Positions 14,362 to 15,558 of a DNA stretch of 15,558 bases are shown here, piece after piece. Each line of letters begins with the position of its first letter. The first letter of the stretch is position 1. The DNA is from JBJXGF01 sp046153015 (GTDB lineage: Bacteria > Actinomycetota > Acidimicrobiia > Acidimicrobiales > CAIXPF01): positions 1 through 15,558 of the forward strand of contig JBJXGF010000271.1 of the NCBI GenBank assembly GCA_046153015.1, written 5' to 3'. Made by a program: the position numbers and the translations under genes. The notes beneath the pieces are model-generated. The model had not been told where the DNA came from, ran no database searches, and worked only from the letters and a program-made list of their open reading frames with translations.

Positions 14362-14784
14362 TTGGACCAGGCAGTCATCTTGGACAACGAAGCGGTCCAG
14401 GCGCTCGCCGACCCGGCCCACCGCAAGCATCGCCGGGTCCTGGCCGTGATCGAGGCGGCCGCCGCCCGAGCCCGGCGCGATCCGGCCGCCAGGGCGGCGT
14501 TGATCATCCCGGCCGCGGTGCAGGTGGAAGCGGGTTGGGATCGTCGAGACCCGCGCACGGCGGCGTTGAACCGGCTCCGCGCCCACCGCCCGCCGCTCGA
14601 CGAGGCCGCCGCGGACCGCGCCGCGGCGGTCGTCGCCGCGCTCGGCGTCTCCGTCGCCGACGCGCACCTCGCCGAGGTCCTGACCCGCCACGACGGCGAG
14701 CGCGTGATCCTCACGAGCGACCCCGACGACCTGGGGCGCATCATCGCCCACACCGGCGCAGCGGCGCGGCTCGTCACCATCTGA
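14362..14784 (+). CDS. PIN-domain protein, probable VapC-like ribonuclease toxin
   Basis: The 140-residue protein has the size and acidic residues of a PIN-domain Mg2+-dependent ribonuclease. Asp8 is in VILDNEAV, Glu56 in IPAAVQVEAGWDRR, Asp100 in VSVADAHLAEV, and Asp120 in VILTSDPDDLGRI. These four line up with the metal-binding quartet of VapC toxins, which cleave tRNA or rRNA loops. DPDDL after the last strand is typical of actinobacterial members. It is paired with the upstream RHH gene, pointing to a type II toxin-antitoxin module. The start is TTG 14362 with GAGGAG 5 nt before; the weak TTG codon would keep toxin output below antitoxin. An alternative role as a housekeeping PIN nuclease cannot be excluded. 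Confidence 0.8.
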   Translation: MDQAVILDNEAVQALADPAHRKHRRVLAVIEAAAARARRDPAARAALIIPAAVQVEAGWDRRDPRTAALNRLRAHRPPLDEAAADRAAAVVAALGVSVADAHLAEVLTRHDGERVILTSDPDDLGRIIAHTGAAARLVTI

Positions 14785-14822
14785 TCGGGGCGGCGCGAGC
14801 GGGTGCTCGCCTGCGGCCTCGC

Positions 14823-14851
14823 TTGCCAAATCCATACTCGGTATGCATACT
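14823..14851 (+). promoter_or_regulatory. Promoter of padR-ABC operon (TTGCCA-N17-CATACT)
   Basis: The -35 hexamer TTGCCA (14823-14828, five of six consensus bases) is separated by 17 bp from the -10 hexamer CATACT (14846-14851). The ATG at 14860 follows after 8 nt, so the mRNA is probably leaderless. It is the best promoter in the window. Confidence 0.6.
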
Positions 14852-14863
14852 GCGTAGGTATGG
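14832..14863. promoter_or_regulatory. Probable PadR operator: four CATAC/GTATG half-sites
   Basis: Four half-sites are arranged as CATAC (14833-14837), 3 nt, GTATG (14841-14845), CATAC (14846-14850), 7 nt, GTATG (14858-14862). The outer pair extends to CCATAC...GTATGG, and the centre GTATGCATAC is a perfect 10-bp palindrome. The array covers the -10 box, the likely transcription start and the padR start codon, so a bound dimer would block initiation. PadR proteins commonly repress their own operons through such dyads. Confidence 0.65.
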
Positions 14864-15384
14864 GGATCCGGGAGGGCCTGCTGGCCCTGCTCTCGAGCGA
14901 GCCGAAGCACGGCTACCAGCTGAGGAGCGACTTCGAGGAGCAGACCGGAGGCGTGTGGCCGCTCAACATCGGGCAGGTGTACACGACCCTCGAGCGGCTG
15001 GCCCGCGACGAGCGCGTGCAGGCCGGCCAGGCCGACTCTGCCGGGCGCACCCCCTACAGCATCACCAAGGCCGGTCGTAAGGAGCTGGCCGCCTGGTTCT
15101 CCACGGCGGCCGCCGACGCCGCCCCGCCCCGGGACGAGCTGATGATGAAGGTGCTCTTCGCCATCGCCACCTCGGGGGTTGACGCCGCCGAGGTGATCGA
15201 CGCGCAGCGCAGCGGCCTGCTCGTCGTGCTGCGCACCCATCGCCGCGCCCAACAGGCGACCGGCGGGGAGCTGCTCCAGACCCTGCTCTACGACGCCCTC
15301 ATCTCGCGGGTCGAGTCCGACCTGCGCTGGCTCGACGTCTGCCAGCAGCGCCTGGCCGCCACGAAGAAGGGACCCAACCAATGA
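14860..15384 (+). CDS. PadR family transcriptional regulator
   Basis: The 174-residue regulator has an N-terminal winged helix of the PadR type: IREGLLALLSSEPKHGYQL (helix 1 and the HGY motif), GGVWPLNIGQVYTTLERLARDERV (recognition helix with G-Q-V-Y-x-x-L-x-R-L), and wing RTPYSITKAGRKELAAWF. A helical C-terminal domain (about 85-170) should form the dimer coiled coil, as in the Vir_act_alpha_C type of PadR proteins. The start is ATG 14860: it follows a -35/-10 promoter at leaderless distance and begins the domain. Open frame continues upstream to 14803 but would cover the promoter. The stop overlaps the ABC ATPase start by ATGA, so the two genes are co-translated. By analogy with PadR regulators of ABC exporters such as LmrR, it likely represses this operon until an inducing ligand binds. 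Confidence 0.93.
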   Translation: MGIREGLLALLSSEPKHGYQLRSDFEEQTGGVWPLNIGQVYTTLERLARDERVQAGQADSAGRTPYSITKAGRKELAAWFSTAAADAAPPRDELMMKVLFAIATSGVDAAEVIDAQRSGLLVVLRTHRRAQQATGGELLQTLLYDALISRVESDLRWLDVCQQRLAATKKGPNQ

Positions 15385-15558
15385 CCGCGCCGCTCCTGGA
15401 ATTCCGCAACGTCGAGCGCCGCTTCACAGACGGCGACGCCCTCGTCTACGCCGTTCGCGAGGCCAGCTTCGGCATCGACGGCGGCGAGTTCGTCGCGGTG
15501 ATGGGGCCCTCGGGCAGCGGCAAGTCCACGCTGCTGAACCTGGCCGGCGGGCTCGACG
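15381..15558 (+). CDS. ABC transporter ATP-binding protein, N-terminal fragment
   Basis: Only the first 59 residues are in the window. They show the start of an ABC ATPase of the MacB/LolD type: LLEFRNVERRFTDGDALVYAVREASFGIDGGEFVAVMGPSGSGKS in outline, with the aromatic A-loop region, the conserved GEFVAVMG strand and a perfect Walker A at 42-50 (GPSGSGKST), followed by LLNLAGGLD. It would bind and hydrolyse ATP to drive a membrane permease, expected just downstream. The ATG at 15381 overlaps the padR stop (ATGA) and has AAGAAGGG upstream inside padR. The family suggests lipoprotein release or drug/peptide export. Confidence 0.9.
   Translation, partial: MTAPLLEFRNVERRFTDGDALVYAVREASFGIDGGEFVAVMGPSGSGKSTLLNLAGGLD

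Noticed and set aside
14803..14859. Upstream extension of padR to 14803
   Set aside because: The extra 19 residues would be encoded by the promoter and operator and match nothing in PadR proteins.

Overview
The window is a GC-rich, densely coded stretch of chromosome, very probably from an actinobacterium and plausibly one of the Acidimicrobiia or a relative. Support for this comes from the third-position GC bias that keeps long antisense frames open, an MmpL-type RND transporter, a FadB2-like 3-hydroxyacyl-CoA dehydrogenase, a stand-alone RecB-like Fe-S nuclease, and several genes whose start codon sits 6-10 nt after a TANNNT -10 element, as expected for leaderless actinobacterial mRNAs. The lineage is an inference from gene content, not a sequence match.

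Layout: (1) 2-357 (+) is the 3' end of a branched-chain amino acid type ABC substrate-binding protein, apparently frameshifted near 226-231. (2) 382-1527 (-) is an MFS transporter, divergent from (3) 1586-2353 (+), a classical NAD-type SDR, followed by (4) 2445-4769 (+), an MMPL/RND transporter. A perfect GC-rich hairpin (4821-4839) separates it from the convergent leftward genes. (5) 4846-5670 (-) is a secreted protein of unknown function, (6) 5735-6973 (-) an AI-2E family permease, (7) 7028-7945 (-) a RecB-like PD-(D/E)XK Fe-S nuclease, (8) 8008-8871 (-) a FadB2-like dehydrogenase, (9) 9023-9688 (-) an unassigned protein with an XRE-like helix-turn-helix, and (10) 9767-10744 (-) a Gfo/Idh/MocA oxidoreductase.

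Right third: a membrane-anchored right-handed beta-helix protein (10794-11942, +) is divergent from the Gfo/Idh/MocA gene. Its stop codon overlaps the stop of a convergent medium-chain alcohol dehydrogenase (11939-12928, -). Divergent from that is a two-domain VOC protein (12964-13869, +), possibly preceded by a 15-codon leader ORF. Then come a toxin-antitoxin-like pair (13941-14345 RHH protein and 14362-14784 PIN domain) and a PadR regulator (14860-15384) that overlaps by ATGA with an ABC-transporter ATPase running off the window (15381-15558).

Most of this is ordinary chromosomal metabolism and transport. No tRNA, rRNA, CRISPR array, insertion sequence or integrase was seen, and no gene-free stretch exceeds about 150 bases. 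The points most worth a second look are the four-half-site CATAC/GTATG operator covering the promoter and start codon of the padR-ABC operon, the RHH/PIN pair with an unusually long antitoxin and 12-nt spaced GGTA motifs in its promoter, the beta-helix surface protein, and the repeated leaderless-promoter architecture.
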